From: Sphingomonas sp. TREG-RG-20F-R18-01
GTDB lineage: Bacteria; Pseudomonadota; Alphaproteobacteria; Sphingomonadales; Sphingomonadaceae
Direction: 5' to 3'
DNA: 64,000 nucleotides
Assembly (NCBI RefSeq): GCF_022662475.1
Contig: NZ_JAKNQQ010000001.1
Coordinates: 620,001-684,000, forward strand
A program made the translations under genes and the position numbers. A model generated the notes under the pieces. It made no database searches and was not told the DNA's origin. It was given only the letters and a program-made list of their open reading frames with translations. Within the stretch, counting starts at the first letter, position 1, and each line of letters opens with the position of its first letter. Below are positions 50,179-59,800 of the stretch, piece by piece.

Positions 50179-50721
50179 TTACGCCTTGAACGACGCCTTG
50201 TGCGCCTGGCGCTCCTTGTACTTCACGCCCTTCTTGGCGGCAGCCTTCTCGTTTGCCGGCATGACGTAGATCACGTCGACCGAGCCGCCAGCCTTTTCAA
50301 CGGCCTCGATCGCGCCCTTCGACGCACCGGCAACCGTGAACTTGAGGACCGTGGTCAGTTCGCCCTTGCCGAGCAGACGGACGCCATCCTTGCCACCACG
50401 TGCAAGACCAGCGGCCTTGAGTGCTTCGTGGTCGATCGAAGCGCCAGCCTCGATCTTGCCTGCGTCGATCGCCTTCTGGATCGCACCGAGGTTTACCTCG
50501 GCATAATCCTTGGCGAAGATGTTGTTGAAGCCACGCTTCGGCAGACGCATGTGGAGCGGCATCTGGCCACCTTCGAAGCCGGCGATCGAGACGCCCTCAC
50601 GGCTCTTCTGGCCCTTCTGGCCGCGGCCGGCGGTCTTGCCCTTGCCCGAACCGATACCACGGCCGACACGCATCTTGGATTTACGCGCGCCCTGGTTGTC
50701 GCGGATTTCATTAAGTTTCAT
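50179..50721 (-). CDS. rplO: 50S ribosomal protein L15
   Basis: Late-assembly protein of the 50S subunit, 180 residues from ATG 50721 ([11 protein letters not shown]); a GTG three codons upstream is less likely. It has the Gly/Lys-rich N-terminus ([19 protein letters not shown]) and a basic C-terminal tail longer than the E. coli protein (144). The gene upstream is acyltransferase B, not rpmD as in standard spc operons. Confidence 0.97.
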   Translation of the reverse strand: MKLNEIRDNQGARKSKMRVGRGIGSGKGKTAGRGQKGQKSREGVSIAGFEGGQMPLHMRLPKRGFNNIFAKDYAEVNLGAIQKAIDAGKIEAGASIDHEALKAAGLARGGKDGVRLLGKGELTTVLKFTVAGASKGAIEAVEKAGGSVDVIYVMPANEKAAAKKGVKYKERQAHKASFKA

Positions 50722-50890
50722 GAGTTGCACTCGCTTTCGCTTTTGTCGCGCGGACTATTAGGAAGTGGGTGCGCCTAGCGGAGTGATGCGTCATATGCAA
50801 GCCCTCCAGCCTGCAATCCCCAGCGCGCGGGACGGCCGGTATGCCACGCCTGCACGTAAGCAGCAGGGCAGCATAGCGAGGCCGGCGCCG

Positions 50891-51970
50891 TCATCCCTTC
50901 GCTGCTGGGAGCGCCATTGCCGGTTGCGCCACGTCCATTGGGCTCCGGACCGGGGGCGGTGCAAGAAGTCGGGCGGTCAACCAGCGGCCCAACGGTCGTT
51001 CGTACCATAAATGGATCACGATCCCGGCAAGGGTCGCGCCACCCATCGTCACAACGCCGGACAGCGCGACCAGCAGAGGGCTTGCACTGTGAAACGAGGC
51101 GAAGATTTTGAAAACCGCCAAGCTCAGCATTGGATGCGCCAGATACACCGCATAACTTGCTGCGCCAATCAACAGCCAAAGCCGCGACCGCACGACAACA
51201 CCATGGCGTTCCAGCGCCAGCGCGCTGGCGACCGTAAGCAGTGCACAAGGCCCGAGGACATAGCCCCTGAGGTTGCCATAAAAGAACGGTCGCATCGCCA
51301 TCAACAGGAACAAGCCAAGTAGCGCCAAAGCCCAGGCCGCTCGTCGGCTTGGGATAAGGTGCACGCCCTGTTCGGTGCATATGCCGAGAATGATGCCGTA
51401 TCCGAACTCCAGCAGAAGCGATGAAGTGTAGAGTGCCGGTAGGGCGCCGGTAGACCGGACGACGTCGCCAAGCACCGCCAGCACTCCCAAGACGGCCAAA
51501 ATCGCCGCCCGCTGCCAGAATATGCGTCGCAGGAGGAGGCTCAGCGAGAACACCGCGTAAAAGAACATCTCGTAGTTGAGCGTCCAACCCGGATAGAGCA
51601 ATGGAGCGACGTGCCCCCGCCCCGGAACGTATGGGACGAAAAACAGCGATTTAGCCAAGGGAGCAAGTTCGGTCGTAGTGGCACGAAACATCGACGGAAC
51701 GAGCGCTGCGCATAGCACGAGGCCGATCGTAAGCGTCCAGTATAGCGGCACTACCCGGATGATCCGGCTCGCTGCGAAACGTTGTGGCGACACGGTCCGG
51801 GCCGATGTTGCATGTATCATGACGAAGCCACTGATAACGAAAAATATATCGACGCCAACAGCGCCTAATGACCCAAGGTCCTCCAGCCACCCCCCGTAGC
51901 GAAACGACCAATGGTTGAAGACAACGAATAACGCCGCGATTGCTCGTAATGCTTGTATGTTCTTGATCAT
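50891..51970 (-). CDS. Acyltransferase 3 family membrane protein, copy B
   Basis: A 359-residue protein with about ten membrane segments that transfers acyl groups to extracytoplasmic carbohydrates in this family (OafA/NodX type). The N-terminal signature is QALRAIAALFVVFNHW with catalytic-type His, then VDIFFVISGFVM and RFAASRIIRVVPLYW. It is clearly paralogous to copy A (52461-53552): both start MIKNIQALRA and share most motifs. It sits between an rpmD pseudogene and rplO in the spc operon. The substrate is unknown. Confidence 0.9.
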   Translation of the reverse strand: MIKNIQALRAIAALFVVFNHWSFRYGGWLEDLGSLGAVGVDIFFVISGFVMIHATSARTVSPQRFAASRIIRVVPLYWTLTIGLVLCAALVPSMFRATTTELAPLAKSLFFVPYVPGRGHVAPLLYPGWTLNYEMFFYAVFSLSLLLRRIFWQRAAILAVLGVLAVLGDVVRSTGALPALYTSSLLLEFGYGIILGICTEQGVHLIPSRRAAWALALLGLFLLMAMRPFFYGNLRGYVLGPCALLTVASALALERHGVVVRSRLWLLIGAASYAVYLAHPMLSLAVFKIFASFHSASPLLVALSGVVTMGGATLAGIVIHLWYERPLGRWLTARLLAPPPVRSPMDVAQPAMALPAAKG

Positions 51971-51984
51971 GCTGCCCCCGCAGC
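51971..51984 (-). promoter_or_regulatory. Start-codon hairpin of acyltransferase B
   Basis: GCTGC-GGGG-GCAGC is a 5-bp stem with a GGGG loop directly before ATG. It holds the only G-rich ribosome-binding sequence. Copy A has the same hairpin with a compensated base pair (see 53553). Confidence 0.5.
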
Positions 51985-51988
51985 AAAC

Positions 51989-52017
51989 CCTATACTTCAG
52001 ATCCAAAGGTCGCTCAA
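51989..52017 (-). promoter_or_regulatory. Candidate sigma-70 promoter for acyltransferase B
   Basis: TTGAGC (52017-52012) and TATAGG (51994-51989) are separated by exactly 17 bases and end 18 bases before the ATG. Four of six bases match at each box. It could let the gene be transcribed apart from the ribosomal operon. Confidence 0.4.
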
Positions 52018-52070
52018 GGCAGTCCCGACGCATTCCGCTCACGTGCTGAACCGCGGCAGAACCGTCTGAC

Positions 52071-52220
52071 GTCAATCGCTACCAAGTATAGCCGTGCAGA
52101 TCGGATCATGCGCCGGACTTCCGCGGTGTCCCCACGCTCGTCCGTCTCGTCCATCGCTTCGGGACCGATGCTGATCAGCGTCGCGCACGATCCGCCTCGC
52201 GTCGCAACGATGGTCAGTCT
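52071..52220 (-). pseudogene. Decayed second copy of rpmD (ribosomal protein L30)
   Basis: Translated on the minus strand, this 50-codon stretch aligns with the L30 gene at 53648-53824. ATLI...DTAEVRRMIR here matches ATLI...[10 protein letters not shown] there, with 17 identities over the last 38 residues without gaps. The position of the L30 start codon is AGA here, about eight codons are missing near residues 8-20, and the stop is lost so the frame runs on to 52014. It lies 100 bases before acyltransferase B, the same distance as intact rpmD before acyltransferase A (95). Confidence 0.75.
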
Positions 52221-52460
52221 GCCCGAATTGGAAAGCTTCGCGTCAGGAGCCAAGGGACCGACCACGGGGCGCAAGAGCGATGTCGGAAAGCGAGGGCTGA
52301 ATTCCGCCCATGCCGACGACGCAAATGGCCAGTGACCCGTCGCTACCGATCGTCCGATGCCTGCGGGTGCCCCTTCAACCTAAGCGCAACGCCGTAGCCG
52401 AACTCGATCCTTGTTTGCGCCGGACGGTGTCGTGCGGACAGCAGGCGTATCGGTCCCCGA

Positions 52461-53552
52461 TCATTCCCGCGGCATGGCTGGGATTACCGGGGGCGCAATT
52501 TTGCCCGCTGCTCGGCCGATCCGTGGAGGCAAGCGTTCCTGCAGCCATCGCCCGAGCGGTCGTTCGTACAGCAGATGGATGGCGACACCGATGCCGCATG
52601 CTGCGACCACTGTCGTGACTCCGCGCACCGTTACGCCGGCCGGGCCCGGGACCGGTACATGCGCCAAGGCTTTGACCACTATTACGGTCGAGAGAAGGTG
52701 GACCAAGTATATCGCATAGCTCGCCGCTCCCAGCAAAAGCCACAACCGCGACCGCACCGCCACGCCCTGCCGCTCCAACGCCAACGCACCGACCACGGTG
52801 AGCAGGGCAAATGGCCCAAGAACATACCCGCGAATACTGACCGGGAAAATGGCCATCATCGCCAGCAAAAGCGACAACCCGACGGCCACCAATGCCCACG
52901 CGACGCCGCGGTTGCGAATTAGCCGTAACCACTGCTCGGCAAACATGCCGAGGACCATGCCGTATGCGAATTCCAACAGGAGCGAAGCGGTGTAGAATTT
53001 CATCAGAAATCCCGTCGGTCGACCGACGAGCCCGATCACGACCAGAACGCCCAGGACGGCGAGAACCGCCGCGCGTTGCCAAAACACGTTCCGAAGGAAC
53101 AGGCTCAGCGCGAAGATCGCGTAAAAGAACATCTCATAGTTCAGCGTCCACCCCGTGAACAACAGAGGGGAGACCTGCGTTCGTCGCGCCCAGGCTGGCC
53201 CGTAGGGTTCGTACGGCACGAAAAACAGTGATTTGAGCAGCGGCGCCAGGTCCGTGGTGGTGGATCGGATGACGTTCGGCGCAATTACCGCTCCAAGGAA
53301 GAGCGCAATGGTGAAGGTCCAGTAGAGCGGTACGATCCGGATGATGCGGCTGACGGCGAACCGCGATGGCGATACGGTGCGTCCCGCTGTTGCGTGGATC
53401 ATGACGAAACCGCTGATCACGAAGAAGATATCGACGCCAACCGCGCCAATCGCCCCCAGACGTTGAAACCATCCCCCATACAGGGCGGCCCAGTGGTCGA
53501 CCACGACAAGTAACGCCGCAACAGCCCGCAATGCCTGGATGTTTTTGATCAT
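52461..53552 (-). CDS. Acyltransferase 3 family membrane protein, copy A
   Basis: A 363-residue protein with about ten membrane segments. Family signature: QALRAVAALLVVVDHW, VDIFFVISGFVM, RFAVSRIIRIVPLYW, TLNYEMFFYAIFALS. Likely adds an acetyl or other acyl group to a surface sugar. It is a paralogue of copy B at 50891. It begins 95 bases after rpmD and is followed by 240 bases without a gene before the rpmD pseudogene. An acyltransferase is not a normal member of the spc operon. Confidence 0.9.
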   Translation of the reverse strand: MIKNIQALRAVAALLVVVDHWAALYGGWFQRLGAIGAVGVDIFFVISGFVMIHATAGRTVSPSRFAVSRIIRIVPLYWTFTIALFLGAVIAPNVIRSTTTDLAPLLKSLFFVPYEPYGPAWARRTQVSPLLFTGWTLNYEMFFYAIFALSLFLRNVFWQRAAVLAVLGVLVVIGLVGRPTGFLMKFYTASLLLEFAYGMVLGMFAEQWLRLIRNRGVAWALVAVGLSLLLAMMAIFPVSIRGYVLGPFALLTVVGALALERQGVAVRSRLWLLLGAASYAIYLVHLLSTVIVVKALAHVPVPGPAGVTVRGVTTVVAACGIGVAIHLLYERPLGRWLQERLPPRIGRAAGKIAPPVIPAMPRE

Positions 53553-53566
53553 GCCGCCCCCGCGGC
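53553..53566 (-). promoter_or_regulatory. Start-codon hairpin of acyltransferase A
   Basis: GCCGC-GGGG-GCGGC directly before ATG: a 5-bp stem with a GGGG loop. Compared with copy B (GCTGC / GCAGC), the third pair changed from T-A to C-G, keeping pairing, which suggests the structure is maintained. Confidence 0.5.
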
Positions 53567-53577
53567 GTCCTCATAGC

Positions 53578-53612
53578 AAAAATCCGGGCATCGCACTAGG
53601 CAACCCCCGGAT
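53578..53612 (-). terminator. Possible intrinsic terminator between rpmD and acyltransferase A
   Basis: On the minus strand ATCCGGG (53612-53606), 17-base loop, CCCGGAT (53588-53582), then TTTT. The stem is 7 bp and the loop is long, so it may act only as a partial terminator or attenuator within the spc operon. Confidence 0.4.
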
Positions 53613-53647
53613 CCTTACAGTTCAAATCACAAACGTGACGAAGTGTG

Positions 53648-53824
53648 TCAGTCGACGATCTTCACCATATGCGCGACCTTGCGGATCATGCCCCGGACTT
53701 CCGGAGTATCCTCGAGCTCGCGCGTCTTGTGCATCTTGTTGAGGCCGAGGCCGATCAGCGTTGCGCGCTGGTCGGCTTCGCGGCGGATCGGCGAACCGGT
53801 CTGCGTGATCTTGATGGTCGCCAT
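53648..53824 (-). CDS. rpmD: 50S ribosomal protein L30
   Basis: A 58-residue large-subunit protein from ATG 53824. The sequence opens [16 protein letters not shown] and ends VAHMVKIVD; conserved segment [11 protein letters not shown]. It lies 5 bases after rpsE, the standard order. rplO, its usual downstream neighbour, is about 3 kb away because of the acyltransferase insertion. Confidence 0.96.
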   Translation of the reverse strand: MATIKITQTGSPIRREADQRATLIGLGLNKMHKTRELEDTPEVRGMIRKVAHMVKIVD

Positions 53825-53829
53825 CGATA

Positions 53830-54555
53830 TTACTCCGCGATCGCTTCGGCCTGGGCCTCGGCGACGTCCTTGTCCGCGCCACCACGGCCGAGCAGGTCCG
53901 CAATCTTCTTGCCGCGACGCTGCGCTACCGCCTTCGGGCTGACCTGTGCGGTCAGCGATTCGAAGGTTGCACGGATCATGTTGTAGGGGTTCGAAGTGCC
54001 GACCGACTTGGTCACCACGTCCGCGACGCCGAGCGCCTCGAACACGGCCCGCATCGGGCCGCCTGCGATGATGCCGGTGCCGGGGGGCGCCGAGCGCAGC
54101 GTGACGAGGCCGGCACCGAAGTGACCGCGACCGTCATGATGCAGCGTACGGCCTTCCTTCAGCGGAACGCGAACCATCGCCTTCTTGGCAGCAGCCGTCG
54201 CCTTGGAAATGGCTTCGGGCACTTCGCGTGCCTTGCCATGACCGAAGCCGACACGGCCCTTGCCGTCACCAACGACGACCAGTGCCGCGAAGCCGAAGCG
54301 CTTACCGCCCTTGACCGTCTTCGAGACGCGGTTGATGTGAACCAGCTTCTCGATCAGCTCTTCGCCACCATCGTCCGAACCCGGACGACCGCCGCGATTG
54401 TCGCGACCGCCGCGGCTGTCACGGCCGCCACGGTTGGGACCGCCGCCACCAGGGCCGGTGCGACCACGACCACCACGGGGGCCACGGCCCTGCGGTGCAT
54501 CGTTCGGCGTCGTTGCCGGTGCGGCGATCTCGCCGGTGTTGATCTCATCCGCCAT
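53830..54555 (-). CDS. rpsE: 30S ribosomal protein S5 with Gly/Arg-rich N-terminal extension
   Basis: Small-subunit protein important for decoding accuracy. The 241 residues are about 70 more than E. coli S5. The extra part is N-terminal (about 1-65), rich in Gly, Arg and Asp with repeated GGRD and RGG units and no predicted fold. The core starts [21 protein letters not shown] and contains [12 protein letters not shown] and [20 protein letters not shown] segments. Confidence 0.96.
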   Translation of the reverse strand: MADEINTGEIAAPATTPNDAPQGRGPRGGRGRTGPGGGGPNRGGRDSRGGRDNRGGRPGSDDGGEELIEKLVHINRVSKTVKGGKRFGFAALVVVGDGKGRVGFGHGKAREVPEAISKATAAAKKAMVRVPLKEGRTLHHDGRGHFGAGLVTLRSAPPGTGIIAGGPMRAVFEALGVADVVTKSVGTSNPYNMIRATFESLTAQVSPKAVAQRRGKKIADLLGRGGADKDVAEAQAEAIAE

Positions 54556-54558
54556 GTC

Positions 54559-54918
54559 TTAGAACTCCAATCCGGCTTCGCGCGCGGCTTGCGCCAGCGC
54601 CTTGACGCGGCCGTGGAACAGGAAGCCGCCACGGTCGAACACGACCTGCGTCACGCCGGCTGCCTTGGCAGCCTCGGCAACGCGCGTGCCGACGCCGATC
54701 GCTGCATCGACATTGGCCCCGGTCGTGTCGCGCACGTCCTTTTCCAGCGTCGAGGCAGAGGCAACGGTCACGCCCTTGGCGTCGTCGATGATCTGCGCAT
54801 AGATGTGACGGCCCGAACGGTGGATCGACAGCCGCGGACGGCCCGTTCCACGCGCACGGAGCGCGGTGCGATTGCGGCGGCGCCGCTTCTCGAAGAGAGA
54901 CATACCCTTGGTCGACAT
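54559..54918 (-). CDS. rplR: 50S ribosomal protein L18
   Basis: 5S-rRNA-binding protein of the central protuberance, 119 residues. Conserved [20 protein letters not shown] and the C-terminal [18 protein letters not shown] are present. Its ATG overlaps the rplF stop by one base (TAATG). Confidence 0.97.
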   Translation of the reverse strand: MSTKGMSLFEKRRRRNRTALRARGTGRPRLSIHRSGRHIYAQIIDDAKGVTVASASTLEKDVRDTTGANVDAAIGVGTRVAEAAKAAGVTQVVFDRGGFLFHGRVKALAQAAREAGLEF

Positions 54919-55451
54919 TACTTCTTCTTCCCTTCCTTGCGGAAGATGAACTCGCCGTCGTACTTGATGCCCTTGCCCTTGTACGGCTCGGGCTTACGCC
55001 ACTGGCGAATTTCCGCGGCCAGCTGGCCGACCTTCTGCTTGTCCGAGCCCGAAATCTCGACCGTCGTGTTGTCGGGGGTCTTGACCTCGATCCCCTCCGG
55101 CACGTTGATGTTGACATCGTGGCTGTAGCCAAGCTTCAGGTTCAGATTGCGACCCTGGGCCGCGGCACGATAACCAACGCCGTTGATCAACAGCTTCTTG
55201 GTGAAGCCGTCCGACACGCCGGTGATCAGGTTCTGAACCATGGTACGCTGCATACCCCAGAAGGCACGCGCGCGCTTGGTGTCGTTCGCGGGGACGACCG
55301 AAATGCCGCCATCCTCGAGCGTGTAGCTGATCTCGTCGCGCAGCGGCATCGCGAGGGTGCCCTTGGGGCCCTTCACGCTGATCTGCCCGCCGTCGATCGT
55401 CGCAGTGACGCCGGCGGGAACGGTGATCGGCTTTTTACCGATGCGGCTCAT
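54918..55451 (-). CDS. rplF: 50S ribosomal protein L6
   Basis: Two-domain large-subunit protein near the GTPase centre, 177 residues, beginning [15 protein letters not shown] and ending with [14 protein letters not shown]. Its ATG overlaps the rpsH stop by one base (TGATG). Confidence 0.98.
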   Translation of the reverse strand: MSRIGKKPITVPAGVTATIDGGQISVKGPKGTLAMPLRDEISYTLEDGGISVVPANDTKRARAFWGMQRTMVQNLITGVSDGFTKKLLINGVGYRAAAQGRNLNLKLGYSHDVNINVPEGIEVKTPDNTTVEISGSDKQKVGQLAAEIRQWRKPEPYKGKGIKYDGEFIFRKEGKKK

Positions 55452-55846
55452 CAGAACACCTCCGCGAGGACTTCGCCGCCGACGTTCTGCTCACGCGCTT
55501 CCGCGTCGGACAGAACACCCTTGGGGGTGGAAACGATCGTGATGCCGAGGCCGTTCATGATGCGCGGCAATTCGGTCGAACCCGAATAGACGCGACGACC
55601 GGGCTTGGACACACGGGCAACGTGCTTGATCGCGGGCTGGCCCTCGAAATACTTCAGCTCGATGCGGATGCCGGCCGCGGGGCCCATCTGCTCTTCGCTA
55701 TAGCCACGGATGTAGCCTTCGCGCTGGAGCACATCGAGAACGCGGGTCCGCAGCTTCGAGCCCGGCGTCAGGACAGAGTCCTTGCGCGCGCGCTGGCCGT
55801 TGCGGATGCGGGTGAGCATATCACCCAGGGGATCGGTCAATGCCAT
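55451..55846 (-). CDS. rpsH: 30S ribosomal protein S8
   Basis: 16S-binding protein that in E. coli also represses the spc operon. 131 residues with [14 protein letters not shown] at the start and [13 protein letters not shown] near the end. It follows rpsN by 10 bases. Confidence 0.98.
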   Translation of the reverse strand: MALTDPLGDMLTRIRNGQRARKDSVLTPGSKLRTRVLDVLQREGYIRGYSEEQMGPAAGIRIELKYFEGQPAIKHVARVSKPGRRVYSGSTELPRIMNGLGITIVSTPKGVLSDAEAREQNVGGEVLAEVF

Positions 55847-55856
55847 CTCGTGATCC

Positions 55857-56162
55857 TTACCAGCTCGACTTCGTAACGCCGGGGATGAGGCCCTTGTTGG
55901 CCAGATCGCGCAGCTGAATACGGCAGAGGCGGAACTTGCGATAATATGCGCGCGGACGACCCGTCAGCTCGCAGCGGTTGCGGATGCGCGTCGGATTCCC
56001 GTTGCGGGGAATCTCGGCCATCTTGAGACGGGCCTCGATACGCTCGCCGTCGCTCAGCGTGCTGTCGGCAGCGATTGCCTTCAGCGCGGCGTACTTGGGC
56101 GCGTACTTCTTAACGAGCATCTTGCGACGCTCGTTCTTGTTCACTGAACTTACCTTGGCCAT
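55857..56162 (-). CDS. rpsN: 30S ribosomal protein S14
   Basis: A 101-residue S14 of the zinc-independent long form: the C-terminal part [20 protein letters not shown] has no CxxC zinc pairs. It starts one base after the rplE stop. Confidence 0.97.
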   Translation of the reverse strand: MAKVSSVNKNERRKMLVKKYAPKYAALKAIAADSTLSDGERIEARLKMAEIPRNGNPTRIRNRCELTGRPRAYYRKFRLCRIQLRDLANKGLIPGVTKSSW

Positions 56163-56163
56163 C

Positions 56164-56766
56164 TTATGCCGCCTTCTTCTGGTCGTCAGCAGACTCTGAG
56201 CCAGTCACTTCTGGCGGGAACGGGAAGCCGAACAGACGGAGCAGCTCACGCGCCTCGTCGTCGGTCTTCGCGCTGGTCGTGACGATCACGTCGAGACCGC
56301 GGATCTTGTCGATCTTGTCGTAGCTGATTTCCGGGAACACCAGCTGCTCCTTCAGGCCGCAGGCATAGTTGCCGCGTCCGTCGAACGACTTGGGGTTGAG
56401 CCCGCGGAAATCGCGAACGCGCGGGAGCGCGATCGTGATGAAGCGGTCGAGGAATTCGTACATCCGCTCGCGACGCAGCGTGACCTTGACGCCGATCGGC
56501 ATACCTTCGCGCAGCTTGAACTGCGCGATCGACTTCTTGGCCTTGGTCACGACGGGCTTCTGCCCTGCGATCAATTCCATTTCGCCGAAAGCCTGGTCGA
56601 CCTTCTTCTTGTCCTGCGTCGCCTCGCCCACGCCCATGTTGAGCGTGATCTTCTCGATGCGCGGAACTTCCATCGCGTTCTTGTAGCCGAACTTCTCGGT
56701 CATCGCTGCGACGATCTTGTCGTCGTAGATGCCCTTCATCCGGGGCTTGGTAGCTGCATCAGCCAT
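56164..56766 (-). CDS. rplE: 50S ribosomal protein L5
   Basis: 5S-rRNA-binding protein. ATG 56766 gives 200 residues ([10 protein letters not shown]); the upstream codons are not conserved. Core segments: [43 protein letters not shown]. The C-terminal ~20 residues are an extension. It overlaps rplX by 8 bases. Confidence 0.97.
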   Translation of the reverse strand: MADAATKPRMKGIYDDKIVAAMTEKFGYKNAMEVPRIEKITLNMGVGEATQDKKKVDQAFGEMELIAGQKPVVTKAKKSIAQFKLREGMPIGVKVTLRRERMYEFLDRFITIALPRVRDFRGLNPKSFDGRGNYACGLKEQLVFPEISYDKIDKIRGLDVIVTTSAKTDDEARELLRLFGFPFPPEVTGSESADDQKKAA

Positions 56767-57076
56767 CGATCTTGTCTCCGGTCTTGACCGCAACACGAAC
56801 CTTCTTGCCGTCCTGGGTCTCGAAACGAACGCGCGTCGGCTTGCCGTCGGCGGTCACGTGCGCGACCTTCGAGACGTGCAGCGGCGCTTCGCTACGCATC
56901 AGGCCACCCTGCGGGTCGCCCTGGCTCGGCTTGGTGTGGCGAACGGCGATGTTCACACCGGACACGACGACCTTGCCGTCCTTCGGCATTGCCATCGTTA
57001 CGTCACCGGTCTTGCCCTTGTCCTTGCCGGACAGGACGATGACGCGGTCGCCTTTCTTGATACGTGCAGCGGCCAT
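56759..57076 (-). CDS. rplX: 50S ribosomal protein L24
   Basis: Assembly-initiating 23S-binding protein, 105 residues, with the KOW motif at the start ([19 protein letters not shown]). Its ATG overlaps the rplN stop by one base and its end overlaps rplE. Confidence 0.97.
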   Translation of the reverse strand: MAAARIKKGDRVIVLSGKDKGKTGDVTMAMPKDGKVVVSGVNIAVRHTKPSQGDPQGGLMRSEAPLHVSKVAHVTADGKPTRVRFETQDGKKVRVAVKTGDKIDG

Positions 57077-57444
57077 TACAGCACCTCCGGCGCAAGGCTG
57101 ATGATCTTCATGTGCTTCTTGCCGCGAAGCTCACGCACGACTGGGCCAAAGATACGGGTGCCGATCGGCTCCTCGTTCTTGTTGACCAGTACGGCCGCAT
57201 TCGAATCGAAGCGGATCACGGTGCCATCGGCGCGGCGAATGTCCTTCGCCGTACGCACGATGACGGCACGGTGCACGTCGCCCTTCTTCACGCGACCGCG
57301 CGGTGCGGCCTCCTTCACGCTGACGACGATGATGTCGCCAACGCCTGCAACACGACGCTTGGAACCCCCAAGCACCTTGATGCACATAACCCGCTTCGCG
57401 CCGCTGTTGTCAGCGACCTCGAGATTGGATTGCATCTGGATCAT
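57076..57444 (-). CDS. rplN: 50S ribosomal protein L14
   Basis: A 122-residue 23S-binding protein beginning [16 protein letters not shown], with [18 protein letters not shown]. It follows rpsQ after 65 bases, one of the longer gaps in this operon. Confidence 0.98.
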   Translation of the reverse strand: MIQMQSNLEVADNSGAKRVMCIKVLGGSKRRVAGVGDIIVVSVKEAAPRGRVKKGDVHRAVIVRTAKDIRRADGTVIRFDSNAAVLVNKNEEPIGTRIFGPVVRELRGKKHMKIISLAPEVL

Positions 57445-57509
57445 TGGATCCGCTTCCTTCTCATCTGGGGCCGATACCGACCGGTCCCCGCCTCAATAAA
57501 CGCTGACGC

Positions 57510-57782
57510 TTACGCGTCGACGTCGACTCGTTGCGGCGTCGCGTGGGCGTTAACCCGCTCGATCACCTTCCACGTCTTCAGCTTGGAAATCGGCGCGGTC
57601 TCTTCGATCCGCACGATCTCGCCCAGCTTGAACTCGTTGCCCTCGTCATGGGCATGGTACTTCTTGGTACGACGAATGATCTTGCCGTAGAGCGCATGCT
57701 TGACCTTGCGCTCCACGTTCACGACCACCGTCTTGTCGCCCTTGTCGGAGACGATCAGCCCCGTCAGCACGCGCTTTGGCAT
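57510..57782 (-). CDS. rpsQ: 30S ribosomal protein S17
   Basis: A 90-residue OB-fold protein with [19 protein letters not shown] and [11 protein letters not shown]. The C-terminus ([14 protein letters not shown]) is somewhat longer than E. coli S17. Confidence 0.97.
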   Translation of the reverse strand: MPKRVLTGLIVSDKGDKTVVVNVERKVKHALYGKIIRRTKKYHAHDEGNEFKLGEIVRIEETAPISKLKTWKVIERVNAHATPQRVDVDA

Positions 57783-57792
57783 GTCTAAATCC

Positions 57793-57999
57793 TTACTTTG
57801 CCGCAGTGTCGCGCGAACGCGCGGTCTGCAGGGTCTTGATGCGAGCGATGTCGCGACGGACTTCGCGAACCCGGCTCGGCTTTTCGAGCTGGTTGGTCGC
57901 GGCCTGGAAGCGGAGGTTGAAGGCCTCGCGCTTCAGGTTGCCGAGCTCTTCACCCAGCTGGTCCTCGGACTTCGCCTTGAGGTCGTCGATGCGGGCCAT
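57793..57999 (-). CDS. rpmC: 50S ribosomal protein L29
   Basis: A 68-residue helical protein at the exit tunnel that helps recruit SRP and trigger factor. ATG 57999 ([10 protein letters not shown]); the upstream open codons overlap rplP. Conserved [15 protein letters not shown]. Confidence 0.97.
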   Translation of the reverse strand: MARIDDLKAKSEDQLGEELGNLKREAFNLRFQAATNQLEKPSRVREVRRDIARIKTLQTARSRDTAAK

Positions 58000-58000
58000 C

Positions 58001-58435
58001 TTATGCAACTCCCAGATGCGAGGTGTCGCCGAGACGGGCAACGACCTTCACCTTGATCGGCAGCTTCATCGCTGCGCGGCTGAACGCCATAGCGGCAATG
58101 TCACCGGGAACGCCATCCAGTTCGAACAGGATGCGGCCTGGCTTGACGCGGGCTGCCCAATATTCCGGCGAACCCTTGCCCTTACCCATGCGGACTTCGG
58201 CGGGCTTGCCCGAGACGGGAACGTCCGGGAATACGCGGATCCACAAACGGCCCTGACGCTTGATGTGACGCGTGATCGCGCGGCGAGCCGCCTCGATCTG
58301 GCGTGCGGTGAGACGATCCGGCTCCATCGCCTTCAGGCCATACGACCCGAAGTTGAGCGTGGTGCCACCCTTGGCGTCGCCATGGATGCGGCCCTTGAAG
58401 GCCTTGCGGAACTTGGTCTTTTTCGGTTGCAGCAT
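58001..58435 (-). CDS. rplP: 50S ribosomal protein L16
   Basis: A 144-residue protein near the A site and peptidyl-transferase region. It starts [17 protein letters not shown] and has the conserved [19 protein letters not shown] segment. It follows rpsC by 10 bases. Confidence 0.98.
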   Translation of the reverse strand: MLQPKKTKFRKAFKGRIHGDAKGGTTLNFGSYGLKAMEPDRLTARQIEAARRAITRHIKRQGRLWIRVFPDVPVSGKPAEVRMGKGKGSPEYWAARVKPGRILFELDGVPGDIAAMAFSRAAMKLPIKVKVVARLGDTSHLGVA

Positions 58436-58445
58436 GATCTATTCC

Positions 58446-59147
58446 TTAGCGGCGCGGATCAGGCCGGACGCCGGAAGTCTGCGCTTCCATCATCAGCCGG
58501 TCGGTCGCCATCGGGTCATGACCCAGGATTTCGCCCTTGAAGATCCAGACCTTCACGCCGCACACGCCATAAGCCGTGTGTGCCTGCGCTTCGGCGTAAT
58601 CAACGTTTGCGCGCAGCGTGTGGAGCGGAACGCGACCTTCGCGATACCATTCCGAGCGTGCGATCTCGGCGCCGCCAAGACGGCCACCGCAGTTGATCCG
58701 GATGCCTTCGGCACCGAGGCGCATCGCCGACTGAACCGCACGCTTCATGGCGCGACGGAAAGCGATACGACGCTCGAGCTGATCGGCAATGCCCTGGGCA
58801 ACGAGCTTGCTGTCGACTTCCGGCTTGCGGATCTCGACGATGTTCAAGCTGACATCCGAAGACGTCATCGCACCGAGGGTACGACGCAGCTTCTCGATGT
58901 CCGCACCCTTCTTGCCGATGATCACGCCGGGGCGTGCGGCAAAGATCGAAACACGGCACAGCTTGGCCGGACGGTCGATCACAACCTTGGAGATCGCGGC
59001 CTGCGGCAGCGTCTTCATGATGTAGGTGCGCATCTTGAGGTCTTCGAGAAGAAGACGACCATAGTCGGCGCCTTCGGCGTACCAACGGCTGTCCCAGGTG
59101 CGGTTGATCTGCAGGCGCAGACCGATCGGGTTCGATTTCTGACCCAT
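58446..59147 (-). CDS. rpsC: 30S ribosomal protein S3
   Basis: A 233-residue protein at the mRNA entry channel. [12 protein letters not shown] at the start; a KH domain with [30 protein letters not shown] in the C-terminal domain. Its ATG overlaps the rplV stop by one base. Confidence 0.98.
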   Translation of the reverse strand: MGQKSNPIGLRLQINRTWDSRWYAEGADYGRLLLEDLKMRTYIMKTLPQAAISKVVIDRPAKLCRVSIFAARPGVIIGKKGADIEKLRRTLGAMTSSDVSLNIVEIRKPEVDSKLVAQGIADQLERRIAFRRAMKRAVQSAMRLGAEGIRINCGGRLGGAEIARSEWYREGRVPLHTLRANVDYAEAQAHTAYGVCGVKVWIFKGEILGHDPMATDRLMMEAQTSGVRPDPRR

Positions 59148-59524
59148 TATGCTTCTTCCTGCTCGCGCACGACGATGCGCAGACGGCTGAACGGCTTGAG
59201 GATGCGCGTCGACTTGCCGCGACCACGAGTCGCGAAACGCTTCATCACGATCGACTTGCCGACCGAAGCCTCAGCGACGACGAGCGCGTCGACGTCGAGG
59301 TTATGGTTGTTCTCGGCGTTGGCGATGGCCGAAGCCAGCACCTTGCGCGCGTCGACGGCCATACCCTTGGTCGAGAACTGCAGGATGTTCATCGCATCGC
59401 CGACCTTCTTGCCGCGGATCAGAGCCGCGACGAGACCAAGCTTCTGCGCCGAACCACGAATCTGCGTGCCGACCGACAGCGCCTCGTTGTCCGCCACGCG
59501 GCGGGGAGCTTTTGCCTTAGACAT
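59147..59524 (-). CDS. rplV: 50S ribosomal protein L22
   Basis: A 125-residue exit-tunnel protein; its beta-hairpin loop lines the macrolide site ([20 protein letters not shown]). It overlaps rpsS by one base. Confidence 0.97.
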   Translation of the reverse strand: MSKAKAPRRVADNEALSVGTQIRGSAQKLGLVAALIRGKKVGDAMNILQFSTKGMAVDARKVLASAIANAENNHNLDVDALVVAEASVGKSIVMKRFATRGRGKSTRILKPFSRLRIVVREQEEA

Positions 59525-59799
59525 TAGCGCTTGCCCTTCTTGTCCGCGGCATGGCCGGGGAAATAGCGGGTGGGCGCGAACTCGCCGAGCTTCATGCCCA
59601 CCATGTCCTCGTTGACCGAAACCGGCACGAACTTGCGGCCGTTATAGACGCTGAACGTGAGGCCGACGAACTGCGGCAGGATCGTCGAGCGGCGCGACCA
59701 GGTCTTGATCGCACCACGCGCGTTGGTTTCCTGCGCGGTCTCTGCCTTCTTCAGCAGATGGAGATCCACGAAGGGACCCTTCCAGACTGAGCGAGCCAT
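59524..59799 (-). CDS. rpsS: 30S ribosomal protein S19
   Basis: A 91-residue head protein that contacts S13 and 16S r[20 protein letters not shown] at the start, [19 protein letters not shown] at the end. Confidence 0.98.
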   Translation of the reverse strand: MARSVWKGPFVDLHLLKKAETAQETNARGAIKTWSRRSTILPQFVGLTFSVYNGRKFVPVSVNEDMVGMKLGEFAPTRYFPGHAADKKGKR

Positions 59800-59800
59800 C

